Below the pieces are notes generated by a model, which was not told the origin of the DNA, ran no database searches, and was given only the letters and a program-made list of their open reading frames with translations. Source: Vibrio scophthalmi LMG 19158 (GTDB lineage: Bacteria; Pseudomonadota; Gammaproteobacteria; Enterobacterales; Vibrionaceae). Taken from it: a stretch of DNA of 64,000 nt. A program made the position numbers and the translations under genes. Of this stretch, positions 54,801 through 63,465 are shown piece by piece; position 1 is the stretch's first letter; the number at the start of each line of letters is the position of its first letter. The stretch is taken from the NCBI RefSeq assembly GCF_000222585.1, contig NZ_AFWE01000185.1:1-64000 (forward strand), in the 5' to 3' direction.

Positions 54801-55300
54801 TATTTACTCTTTGCATACACCAAAAATGCTCTTGAGATAGATATACATCGCCCGCTCATTTCGTGCTACTGAGTAAAGTCACAGTTCAGAACTTACGTTA
54901 CAAAAATCCAGCAAAAGCACCAATATTGCAGCTTGCCATTCTCTCTCATTATTATCATTCAACAAATAGCCATCTAGAGAATGAAGCTATAAATAACAAA
55001 TAGTTAACCTCCACATCCTAGAAAAACTCTTCTTATTAGGTGTTACTCGATCTAAATCACACAACCAGCATCCCGATACAATCTTCCAGTAAATGAGTTT
55101 TTTCTTCACTACAGCACGCCTCCCTCTCCCAGCAAAATATCCGCTAGGTAACAAAACACATCAAATAACGGAGAGATGGTCGCTCAGTGATCGCGTTTTA
55201 TATCTGCATCTCACTTTAAGGTGCAGCCATGCAACGTCGATGACCACCATCACTACCCATAAGTCTCTTAACGTCCACACTCGTCCTTACGGTGATTGCT
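54801..55300. other. Divergent regulatory region between the AraC regulator and manA
   Basis: About 500 bases with no supported gene. It has a CRP-like site at 55046-55061 (left half CTCGA, spacer TCTAAA, right half TCACA). The right arm and spacer fit the recalled CRP consensus well; the left arm is weak. Confidence 0.45.
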
Positions 55301-56503
55301 ATGTCTGATCTTGCGCCAAACCCTGTTTTTTTTCCGATGACCAACGTAATACAAAACTACGCTTGGGGGAGTTCATCATCATTCAATCAATTATTTGGCA
55401 TGGCAAACCAAACCGGTGAGCCACAAGCTGAAATTTGGATGGGGGCACACCCTAACGGTTGTTCAACCGTGCACAACCAAAATGGAGAGCCGACTAAGCT
55501 GTCTTCGCTTATTGCGCAGAATATCAATTCATTCTTGAGTGAAAAGGTGGCAACACGCTTTGGTGAATTACCCTACTTATTTAAAGTGCTCGCTGCAGAA
55601 AAAGCGTTATCTATTCAGGTTCATCCTAATAAGAGCCAAGCAGAACGCGGATTTGCTCTTGAAGAACAGCTCGGCATTCCGCAAAGTGCTGGGAATCGAA
55701 ATTACAAAGACACGAACCATAAGCCAGAATTGGTCTATGCATTAACAGAATACCATGCAATGAACGGCTTTCGATCCGTGAACGAGATCATTGAGAACTT
55801 TACTCGCCTTGCGATTCCGACCATTGAGCCACTGTTAGCTCAATTGAAAGCAAACCCAACCGCACGCGGATTATCGATGTTTTTCTCAGATCTACTCTCT
55901 GTCGATGGAGAGCAAAAAGATCAAGCAATCACCGCACTTCTTGTGCGAGCAGGAAATGCCGAAGAACCGCTATATCAACTGATTGTAGAGCTCGAAACCC
56001 AATACCCAGGTGACATTGGTTTGTTTGCTCCATTGATGCTCAATGTGATCACTCTGCAGCCCGGCCAAGCCATGTTCCTTGATGCGGAAACACCTCATGC
56101 TTACCTTAAAGGCACGGGCCTTGAAATTATGGCCAACTCAGACAACGTACTGCGTGCCGGTCTTACACCTAAATTTATGGACATTAACGAACTTGTTTCA
56201 TGTACAAAATTTGACGAGAAACCCCACGACAGCTTGTTATTAAATCCTATTGAACGTGATGCGATGTTGGAATACCCAATCCCGGTTGATGATTTCAAAT
56301 TCGCCATTGTGTCCCATTCACAGCAACGTCAGATCCACACGGATAGCGCCGAGATATTGCTACCTTTGGATGGTGCAATGGTACTAACACACACTAATGG
56401 GGAATCTTGTTTGATTGAAAAAGGTCAATCGGTTTTCATTCCTGCTTACGCTCAAAACTACACGATTGATTGCGAAGGACGTGTGGCTCGCGCTTACAGT
56501 TAG
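55301..56503 (+). CDS. manA: Mannose-6-phosphate isomerase, class I
   Basis: A 400-residue zinc enzyme interconverting mannose-6-P and fructose-6-P. It shows NVIQNYAWGSSSSFNQLFG, AEIWMGAHPNG, LSIQVHPNKSQAERGF (zinc ligands) and YKDTNHKPELVYALTEY, then the catalytic region EIMANSDNVLRAGLTPK. The ATG at 55301 with GGTGA before it is preferred over a GTG at 55292. Its presence with two PTS permeases suggests mannose use by this locus. A terminator follows. Confidence 0.95.
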   Translation: MSDLAPNPVFFPMTNVIQNYAWGSSSSFNQLFGMANQTGEPQAEIWMGAHPNGCSTVHNQNGEPTKLSSLIAQNINSFLSEKVATRFGELPYLFKVLAAEKALSIQVHPNKSQAERGFALEEQLGIPQSAGNRNYKDTNHKPELVYALTEYHAMNGFRSVNEIIENFTRLAIPTIEPLLAQLKANPTARGLSMFFSDLLSVDGEQKDQAITALLVRAGNAEEPLYQLIVELETQYPGDIGLFAPLMLNVITLQPGQAMFLDAETPHAYLKGTGLEIMANSDNVLRAGLTPKFMDINELVSCTKFDEKPHDSLLLNPIERDAMLEYPIPVDDFKFAIVSHSQQRQIHTDSAEILLPLDGAMVLTHTNGESCLIEKGQSVFIPAYAQNYTIDCEGRVARAYS

Positions 56504-56523
56504 TCGACAACCATGTTTCTTTA

Positions 56524-56548
56524 GCCTCGCATTCGCGGGGCTTTTTTC
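56524..56548 (+). terminator. Terminator after manA
   Basis: GCCTCGC, ATTC, GCGGGGC and six T residues, with one G-T pair in the stem. Confidence 0.8.
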
Positions 56549-56553
56549 TCTCC

Positions 56554-56609
56554 ATTCTCAATTCTCAATTCTCCATTCTCAATTCTCAATTCTCAATTCT
56601 CAATTCTCA
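56554..56609 (+). repeat. 7-base tandem repeat, eight units
   Basis: Eight copies of ATTCTCA (the third ATTCTCC) lie head to tail between the manA terminator and the EIIA promoter region. Seven-base units are non-triplet, so length change would shift spacing by 7 bases per unit. It lies about 160 bases upstream of the EIIA start codon. Confidence 0.8.
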
Positions 56610-56766
56610 AGCGGCCCATTGCCAAATATCTCACCGTTTTAATAATGACTTCTATCACACTTAAATCCGCTTGATACAAATCTACAGTGGATGGTTTTTT
56701 TTTGCTATTTCGCAAAACACTCGCTTGGATTAATTTTATCGCATTACTTCAACACCCGAGTTAAAC

Positions 56767-57207
56767 ATGATTACTACACTAACAAACGTCAAATTAATTA
56801 AACACGAACTTCAAGCAACTAATAAAAAAGAAGTGTTCGAAGAATTGGCTCAAATGCTATTTGATGAAAATCGAATCAGCAATAAAGAATCATTTTTACA
56901 AGATATTGAAACTCGTGAATCTGTCAGCGTCACTTCAACCGAAGGCATCGCTTACCCACATGCGAAAAGCAAGGCCGTTATCGATCCTGCAATCGCTGTT
57001 GGTGTAAAGCGCGAAGGTATTGACTATGGTGACGAAGACGGTATCAAACCAACCGTATTTTTTATGATTGCCTCACCTGATAACGGTGCAGACCATCATA
57101 TTTATGTACTACAAGAACTATTTGGAAAATTCAGTGATGAATTTATCCAAGATATTAATAACGCGAAAGATCAAAACGAAATTCTGAATATTTTAATCAA
57201 TTCTTAA
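56767..57207 (+). CDS. Fructose-type PTS EIIA protein
   Basis: A 146-residue EIIA domain with the phospho-His in EGIAYPHAKSKAV (about residue 64) and the closing IYVLQELFGKFSDEF. It would carry phosphate from HPr to the EIIB of the next gene. It is separated by 12 bases from the EIIC-EIIB gene and coupled to it by GGTGG. Confidence 0.9.
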   Translation: MITTLTNVKLIKHELQATNKKEVFEELAQMLFDENRISNKESFLQDIETRESVSVTSTEGIAYPHAKSKAVIDPAIAVGVKREGIDYGDEDGIKPTVFFMIASPDNGADHHIYVLQELFGKFSDEFIQDINNAKDQNEILNILINS

Positions 57208-57219
57208 GGTGGATTATTT

Positions 57220-58617
57220 ATGAGTACCCTAACAGCTCAAAATACCAGCAATACTGATTTTAAAAAGACACTCAGCACATTAAAAGGGCACCTACTTTTT
57301 GGTACCTCTCACATGTTACCTTTTATCGTTGCGGGTGGTGTTCTACTGGCTCTTGCGGTAATGGCATCTGGTAAAGGTGCGGTTCCTGCAACTGGCATCT
57401 TGGCAGATATTTCAAATATCGGTATTAAAGGCTTAGTACTATTCCCAATCATTCTAGGTGGTTTCATCGGTTACTCAATCGCTGATAAACCAGCACTGGC
57501 TCCAGCCATGATTTCTTCTGGCATCATGGCTGACATGGGCGGCGGTTTCCTAGGTTGTATCGTGGCAGGTTTCCTTGCAGGTGGCGTTGTATACCAACTG
57601 AAGAAAATCCCTCTTTCTCCAAATATGACTGCTCTTGGTGCGTACTTTATCTACCCACTAATCGGTACTCTAGTATCAGCAGGTATCGTTCTATGGGGCA
57701 TTGGTGAGCCAATCAAACTGTTCATGACTTCAATGAACGAGTTCCTTGCTTCAATGGCTGGCGCATCGAAAGTGGTTCTAGGTGCTATCCTAGGTGGTAT
57801 GACTGCGTTCGACATGGGTGGTCCAATCAACAAAGTGGCAACGCTATTTGCTCAAACTCAAGTTGATACTCAACCATGGCTAATGGGTGGTGTTGGTATT
57901 GCAATCTGTACGCCTCCTCTAGGTATGGCTCTTGCAACTTTCCTATTCAAGAAGAAATTCTCTAAAGAAGAGCAAGAAGCAGGTAAAGCAGCAGCAATCA
58001 TGGGTTCAATCGGTATCTCTGAAGGTGCTATCCCATTCGCAGCAAACGACCCAATGCGCGTTCTTCCTTCAATCGTTGCGGGTGGTATCGTAGGTTGTGT
58101 GTTCGGTTTCCTAACTGACATCCTGCTACACGCACCGTGGGGCGGTCTAATTACAGCGCCTGTATCAAGCAACATTCCAATGTACGTCGTGGGTATCGCT
58201 CTCGGCTCTCTAACAACAGCACTTATCGTTGGCTTCTGGAAACCAGTCGCTGAAGAACAAGCTGAAGAAGTTGAAGCAGCACCAGTTCAAGCAGCGGCAG
58301 TCGCTCCAGTGGCAGGTGAAGGCGAGTACGATGTAGTTGCAGTAACTTGTTGTCCATCAGGTGTTGCACACACTTTCATGGCAGCAAAAGCGCTAGAAAA
58401 AGCAGGCGCAGCAGCAGGTATCAAGATCAAAGTAGAAACACAAGGTCAAAACGGCATTCAAAACCGCATCACTGACCTAGACGTAGCCAACGCGAAACTG
58501 GTTATCCTTGCTCACGATATCCAAGTGAAAGATGCTCATCGCTTTGCAAACGCAAAAGTTGTTGAATGTTCGACAAAAGAAGCGATGAAACAAGCTGCGA
58601 CTCTAATTCAAGCGTAA
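57220..58617 (+). CDS. Fructose/mannose-type PTS EIIC-EIIB permease
   Basis: A 465-residue protein, EIIC first (about 15-345) with GTSHMLPFIVAGGVLLA, YSIADKPALAPAMIS and TAFDMGGPINKVATLF, then an Ala/Glu/Pro linker (about 345-370), then EIIB with TCCPSGVAHTFMAAK. It lacks EIIA because that is the preceding gene. Codon choice is strongly uniform (many GGT, CGT and GCA), suggesting high expression. It is clearly paralogous to the EIIABC at 50724-52589. A strong terminator follows. Confidence 0.93.
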   Translation: MSTLTAQNTSNTDFKKTLSTLKGHLLFGTSHMLPFIVAGGVLLALAVMASGKGAVPATGILADISNIGIKGLVLFPIILGGFIGYSIADKPALAPAMISSGIMADMGGGFLGCIVAGFLAGGVVYQLKKIPLSPNMTALGAYFIYPLIGTLVSAGIVLWGIGEPIKLFMTSMNEFLASMAGASKVVLGAILGGMTAFDMGGPINKVATLFAQTQVDTQPWLMGGVGIAICTPPLGMALATFLFKKKFSKEEQEAGKAAAIMGSIGISEGAIPFAANDPMRVLPSIVAGGIVGCVFGFLTDILLHAPWGGLITAPVSSNIPMYVVGIALGSLTTALIVGFWKPVAEEQAEEVEAAPVQAAAVAPVAGEGEYDVVAVTCCPSGVAHTFMAAKALEKAGAAAGIKIKVETQGQNGIQNRITDLDVANAKLVILAHDIQVKDAHRFANAKVVECSTKEAMKQAATLIQA

Positions 58618-58670
58618 TGAACGCAACGATTAGACAAGATGTGATTTAACGATCACTAAGCACTAAACAA

Positions 58671-58706
58671 ATCCGATACTTTCCTCGAGAGTGTCGGATT
58701 TTTTAT
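58671..58706 (+). terminator. Terminator after the EIIC-EIIB gene
   Basis: ATCCGATACT and AGTGTCGGAT pair (one G-T or mismatch) around a 9-base loop, followed by a T-run. Confidence 0.8.
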
Positions 58707-58842
58707 TTAATGGGTATTGCATTAACACCAACATTTCACGCGAAGTGCATCACAAACATTATCGACTTTTTGTCTTTACACTTTGGCTTTACCAGTCTCC
58801 CCCATAAGCTAAACCTCGTTGTTATTTTATTGGCGATTCACA

Positions 58843-60237
58843 ATGAATTTGTCCCTAACACTCAACATTATCGATATCATTGAAGAACAGCTGCCGAATA
58901 AGGTTACTATTCAAGAGATCGCTCAGCAGTGTGGTTTCAGTCGATCCTACTTACAGCATCAGTTTAAGGCGACCGCTGGACTTTCTATCTCTCAGTATCA
59001 AAAACATCGATTAATCAGCTTAGCTGCGCAACAACTTGCTCACAGTGACCAGCGTGTTCTTGATGTCGCGGTTGAATATGGCTTCGAATCGCAAGAGGCA
59101 TTTGCTCGCGCATTTCGCCAATATACCTGTACTCAACCCTCCCAGTTGCGTGGTCGAGAAATCTGGGCTGAACGCATGTCATTCCCACGCCTCAATATCA
59201 AGCATCTCCACCTTCTCAGCTCGGTGCTGAGTTTGCCCTTGACGATAGTGTCGCAAGAACCTACGCGCTGGGGCTGCTATACCTTCACCATCAATAGCTC
59301 ATCGAGAGAGATAGACATCATTATTCAAACCATAGATCAGGCTTACCAGCGCTTAATGGAGGAGCCGTTTTCCAACACCTTACCGCTTCATCGCGCACAA
59401 ATCATGGAGTTCCGTGAACACAATCAAAACGTCAGTAGTACCTATCCTCTTTCTATAGCGATTCCTTTTGCTGATCACGAAACCATTCCAGCTTCGCTAT
59501 TTGAGTTGCGTTTACCACAAACTCAACTTGCCAGTATTTCATTGCCTGAGCCAAACTACGTTACCATTGCTTTTAACCAGTTATATCAACGAGTCTATCA
59601 AGAGCACCAATGCTACTTTGCCGGCTTGCCGGCCTATTGGATTTACGATTATCAAACAGGTCAATTGCAACATAAATTCCCAGTTGAACTGCGAGTGCAC
59701 GCCGAGGAAGATCGTACTTGGTTACTGTTTGACGAAAAGAACGAAGTGTTGCTTGATGAACGTCACTTGCCACTGTCATCACATTGGATTGCAGAGCCAC
59801 AGCGTGCGGGCACTCGTCGCCTAACGACGCTGATCAATAACTTAACCGTATCGCTCCCCCCAACCGATACGGTTGAGAAAGTCATATTTAATCGGCCTGA
59901 TCTCCACTCAACAAGCCAATACCAGTACTTTATTTGCTCATCAGCGCAACCGCATCTAATGATAGATAAAGCAGACCCCATTCATTGCGAAGGCCTTTAT
60001 CTTCGAACTCGTTGGCGCGGTAATGACAGTCATCAATTAGAAAATGAAATTGAGAATTTCTACCTGCGCTTACTCCAACACGAACATTACCAATATCGTG
60101 CTGGCCCTGAAATCATTGAAAATATAAACGTTTCTCACGCTTTACGAGTCAATGAAGTTGAGCAAGGGGCAGAAAGTGATGATGACATCATTAGCTTTGA
60201 ACTACTTACTCCGATATCCGTCAATAAACGTCTGTGA
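58843..60237 (+). CDS. AraC-family regulator with GyrI-like region
   Basis: 464 residues. The AraC/MarA-type DNA-binding pair of HTHs is N-terminal (about 1-110): TIQEIAQQCGFSRSYLQHQFKATAG and RVLDVAVEYGFESQEAFARAFRQYTCTQPSQLR. A GyrI-like effector domain follows (about 150-310), with EFREHNQNVSS, YPLSIAIPF and GLPAYWIYDY segments. The final about 150 residues look like a second related or unassigned domain. This is much longer than Rob (about 290). The ATG at 58843 gives the usual start; upstream codons to 58819 are rejected. The effector is unknown. Confidence 0.8.
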   Translation: MNLSLTLNIIDIIEEQLPNKVTIQEIAQQCGFSRSYLQHQFKATAGLSISQYQKHRLISLAAQQLAHSDQRVLDVAVEYGFESQEAFARAFRQYTCTQPSQLRGREIWAERMSFPRLNIKHLHLLSSVLSLPLTIVSQEPTRWGCYTFTINSSSREIDIIIQTIDQAYQRLMEEPFSNTLPLHRAQIMEFREHNQNVSSTYPLSIAIPFADHETIPASLFELRLPQTQLASISLPEPNYVTIAFNQLYQRVYQEHQCYFAGLPAYWIYDYQTGQLQHKFPVELRVHAEEDRTWLLFDEKNEVLLDERHLPLSSHWIAEPQRAGTRRLTTLINNLTVSLPPTDTVEKVIFNRPDLHSTSQYQYFICSSAQPHLMIDKADPIHCEGLYLRTRWRGNDSHQLENEIENFYLRLLQHEHYQYRAGPEIIENINVSHALRVNEVEQGAESDDDIISFELLTPISVNKRL

Positions 60238-60268
60238 CCGCGCCTAAATACGCCAAGTGCATCAGATA

Positions 60269-60297
60269 AAAAAAGACCGTATCTCTACGGTCTTTTT
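60269..60297. terminator. Bidirectional terminator
   Basis: AAAAAGACCGTA, a TCTC loop and TACGGTCTTTTT form a 12-bp stem between the convergent AraC and OpgC-like genes. Confidence 0.85.
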
Positions 60298-60314
60298 CTC
60301 ATCACGATTCCTAA

Positions 60315-61877
60315 CTAAAAGTTGACGAGGTGTATCGTTTGATGGGCTTTTTCCGGATGGGAAAATTGAACTTGTGCCATCTTGGGCGGACCTTGCAAGG
60401 CCGGGTTATTTGAATAACCAAAGCCTTCCACCGGCATACCATTCACACCAGAGGTTAGCTGCTGATTACTATCAACATCTTGATAGGCAAATATTGCATA
60501 TTTGCCCACCGGTAAACCTTGTATGGTAATTCCCTGTTCAACTTGTTCCACCGAGTAACCCTGAGCATGGATACTTGGCATCCCCATCAGATCATCCTCC
60601 TCGGCATAGACCAACACAATCACCAATCCCGAATCCTGAATGTTTTTGATCGTCACTGATAGCGGTGCGACACCATCGCCATCCGCCTCTGCTTCAGGAA
60701 GTACCTGTGGTTGAAACAGCAAAGACAACAACAGCACTACCGAGACCGCCCCACCAAATCCCATACACAAACGTGTCTTTGCAGATAAAGTCGCTCGCTT
60801 TTCACGCATCCAAGCCGGAATCCAAATTGAAGCGGCGCAAATGATCACCAACAGCTCATAATGGCCCTCAAAACGTTGGCTCATCAACATCGGTGCCATT
60901 AAATAGATCATCACCGTGTGCCAAGCAAATACCTGTAGCGAATGGCGGCCAATGTAACTTAATGGTCGAAACACCAACCAAGTCGGTCGAAAACGGATAA
61001 GCACTGCAATCAAATACGCCCAAAGCGCAATGTTTAATGCTCTCAACCAACCCAATTCAGGCTTGTCAGCCAATGAATAAAGCACACCTTGGTGAATGCC
61101 AAACGAAAGAAACGCGCCGTGATGCATCGTCATAATCAAAACCGCCAACACACCACATACCAACGTAAGCGGTAATGAATACCAGTGAAAATCTGGATTA
61201 TTAGCGGCAAAGCCAAATGCAGAAGCCACGACAAATAATAACTGCCATGCAAATGGGTCAAAATAACCCGTTTGTAACTTAAACTCTGTTGAACTAGAAC
61301 TCAACAAGCCCACCAGTCCAGCATCATTGAGATAGCCCGCGGCGAGCCAAAGAGAAAAACTTACTGCCATCACCCCTTTCATCCAGCCACGTCGGTAAGC
61401 ACACACTAGCGCTGGCAATATTGCGATATACATAATGTAGAGCGGTAAAATCTCGAGATAGCTTGGTTTATTGACCAGCAATAAGCTCCAGAACACCGTC
61501 AAAAAAGGCGCTTCTACAAGGTTTGAGAAGTTAGGTGATAGGGCCTCTGCCGCCTGTGGAAAGTAAATGACGCAGAAACCGAACCAAGTAAAGACCGTCA
61601 ATAAACAAACGATATGATACCGGTAGATCTCCCATGCTCGTCTCCAAGCTTTGCGCTTTACCTCATTTATACGTTGAGTTGGTCGGCTATATATCGCTCC
61701 AGCCAGAAAACCCGAGACTAAAATGAACCCTTCAGCAGCACCAAATTGGCCTAAAGGTTGTAAGGTAAACGCTTGAAAAATCGAACTCCCACCACTAATC
61801 CAAAACAGGTGGTTGAGGGTCATAATAAGCAGCAATAGCCCTCGTATTGAATCTAACGCTGGAATGCGTTTCATCAT
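60315..61877 (-). CDS. OpgC-like membrane acyltransferase fused to a DUF2141 domain
   Basis: 520 residues. Residues about 1-375 form ten or so helices with RIPALDSIRGLLLLIMTLNHLFW and SYIGRHSLQVFAWHTVMIYL, matching OpgC/acyltransferase-3-like proteins that modify periplasmic glucans. After another helix (about 375-390) the C-terminal about 120 residues are a DUF2141 domain: SVTIKNIQDSGLVIVLVY, PVGKYAIFAYQDVDSNQQL and MPVEGFGYSNNPALQGPP. The fusion is unusual and would place DUF2141 in the periplasm. ATGs at 61877 and 61874 share the AAGGA site. Confidence 0.8.
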   Translation of the reverse strand: MMKRIPALDSIRGLLLLIMTLNHLFWISGGSSIFQAFTLQPLGQFGAAEGFILVSGFLAGAIYSRPTQRINEVKRKAWRRAWEIYRYHIVCLLTVFTWFGFCVIYFPQAAEALSPNFSNLVEAPFLTVFWSLLLVNKPSYLEILPLYIMYIAILPALVCAYRRGWMKGVMAVSFSLWLAAGYLNDAGLVGLLSSSSTEFKLQTGYFDPFAWQLLFVVASAFGFAANNPDFHWYSLPLTLVCGVLAVLIMTMHHGAFLSFGIHQGVLYSLADKPELGWLRALNIALWAYLIAVLIRFRPTWLVFRPLSYIGRHSLQVFAWHTVMIYLMAPMLMSQRFEGHYELLVIICAASIWIPAWMREKRATLSAKTRLCMGFGGAVSVVLLLSLLFQPQVLPEAEADGDGVAPLSVTIKNIQDSGLVIVLVYAEEDDLMGMPSIHAQGYSVEQVEQGITIQGLPVGKYAIFAYQDVDSNQQLTSGVNGMPVEGFGYSNNPALQGPPKMAQVQFSHPEKAHQTIHLVNF

Positions 61878-62203
61878 CCTATTCCTTAATAAGATTAACA
61901 TCAGCCTTTAGTGTGCAAAATATCTAACGTTTCGATCTGACCGATTGTGCACTGAACATGATCTCTCTAGGAATTTACTGATTGAACGTAGACACCAAAG
62001 GCAAGAATTCACGTTGAGCTCTGCGAAATTAAGTCCGTTTAGGGATCGCTGTACACGCGCTACCAAAGGAATCACGGAGAAGGAACAGGAGAAAAAAAGT
62101 AGTACAGTGAAAACAAAACAGCCGATGGTGAAATCCAATCGGCTGCTTAATTTCTCTTAAATCTTTTTGCGTAGTAAAGGATCGGCTAACAACAAAACCG
62201 TTG
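61878..62203. other. Intergenic region
   Basis: About 325 bases with no supported gene. The only clear element is the reverse-strand terminator at 62112-62144 for the small membrane protein. Confidence 0.5.
62112..62144 (-). terminator. Terminator after the small membrane protein gene
   Basis: On the reverse strand AGCCGAT and ATCGGCT enclose an 11-base loop and lead into GTTTTGTTTT. Confidence 0.7.
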
Positions 62204-62413
62204 CTATGCATTCTTCTCCCGATTGGACGGATGAATCACCTTTACAGGAAAATACTTATCTTTAATAAACAGGCACGCGGCACCAATGAGCGCGACCACA
62301 GAGACAAAGAACAACGCATTCATATGTAAAAACCATGCGAAGATTGCTGCGAGAAACGCAATAAAAGTGATCATGCGGCTGTTTGTCATCACGTGACCTA
62401 ATTTTCTATCCAT
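62204..62413 (-). CDS. Small two-helix membrane protein (69 aa)
   Basis: GGAGGAG precedes the ATG at 62413, making translation convincing. Two hydrophobic segments (about residues 14-29 and 32-50) are joined by a short HMNA turn and followed by a basic tail (KDKYFPVKVIHPSNREK). The family is one I only know as a conserved small membrane protein with no known role. Confidence 0.65.
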   Translation of the reverse strand: MDRKLGHVMTNSRMITFIAFLAAIFAWFLHMNALFFVSVVALIGAACLFIKDKYFPVKVIHPSNREKNA

Positions 62414-62620
62414 AACTCCTCCTCTATCTACTGGAAATATCGAAAAAGCACGAACAAAACTAAAGAGCCGTTCCGTTATTGGCTGATAATAAGCCCAATG
62501 TGTGCAGTGAAATTATCAGCAAAATCGTATAAAAAAACCGCAAACAAGATCTCAAAATCATACTAACGGATGAGGCTATTAAAGGTTATGTGAGAGTGAA
62601 CACAAATCGTTATCGAGCAC

Positions 62621-63361
62621 TTAGATATAAGCATCAACAAAGAAATAAACCGTCATTATGATACTGGATATCACAACAAAGATTTTAATATAGATAGGCG
62701 CTAATTGACGCGAAATTCGAGCCGCAAGATACCCTCCAAACACACTGCCCGTTAATACGGCCAACCCCGGCAACCACGCAATCATATCTTGATAAACAAA
62801 CACCACCATGGCACTCAAAGAGACGCCGCTCGACACAACCAATTTGAGACCGTTCATTTGATTAATGTCTTGGTACCCCGCCAGAATCAGATAGCTCAGT
62901 ACCACAATGCCTAAACCCGCGTTAAAAAAGCCCCCATAAGCACTGACTAAAATCAATACCACGGGTAAAATCCATCTCGCTGTCCGTCGTTTCTCAAGCC
63001 AACGACTAAGATGCGAGCCGAACAGAAACAACAAGGTCGCAAAGAGCAATAACCACGGGATAGTACGAGTAAAAAGCTGCTCATTGATGGTAATAAGTAA
63101 GGCTGCCCCTATCGCGCCCCCCACCACGCTTAACGCAAGAATCACAGCCACTCTAGCGGGTTGATGCATAAAGTCATCGCGAAAGCCATAAGCCCCCGAC
63201 ACGTAACCAGCACTGACAGAAAAGGTATTGGTCGCATTCGCGACAATCGGTGAAATTCCGACCAACATTAATGCCGGAAAGGTAATAAAACTGCCTCCGC
63301 CCGCAACGCTGTTTATGACTCCACCAATCACTCCAGCAAAAAATAGCAACCACCAATCCAT
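62621..63361 (-). CDS. TSUP-family (TauE/SafE-like) permease
   Basis: A 246-residue protein with about seven to eight helices and the family's signature GVIGGVINSVAGGGSFITFPALMLVG near the N-terminus and the related YGGFFNAGLGIVVLSYLILAG in the second half. It may export sulfite or organosulfur anions, but TSUP substrates are diverse. GAAGGA precedes the ATG. It appears monocistronic. Confidence 0.87.
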   Translation of the reverse strand: MDWWLLFFAGVIGGVINSVAGGGSFITFPALMLVGISPIVANATNTFSVSAGYVSGAYGFRDDFMHQPARVAVILALSVVGGAIGAALLITINEQLFTRTIPWLLLFATLLFLFGSHLSRWLEKRRTARWILPVVLILVSAYGGFFNAGLGIVVLSYLILAGYQDINQMNGLKLVVSSGVSLSAMVVFVYQDMIAWLPGLAVLTGSVFGGYLAARISRQLAPIYIKIFVVISSIIMTVYFFVDAYI

Positions 63362-63465
63362 CCGCGTTCCTTCGCTTTATTTCGTTATCGCCAATTCATC
63401 TTTCCTTGATAGAAAATCACTCTACCGACAAAACAGCTAAATTTACATGCCACTTTAGCCGTGTG

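Noticed and set aside
55093-55308. 71-codon ORF upstream of manA
   Set aside because: It lies in the divergent regulatory region, overlaps the manA start and has no coding signature.
56415-56664. Forward ORFs translated through the ATTCTCA repeat
   Set aside because: Repetitive LHSQFSI-type translation is produced by the tandem repeat; the region follows the manA terminator.
61945-62160. 71-codon forward ORF between the OpgC-like and small membrane protein genes
   Set aside because: It runs through a reverse-strand terminator and has no ribosome site or family match.
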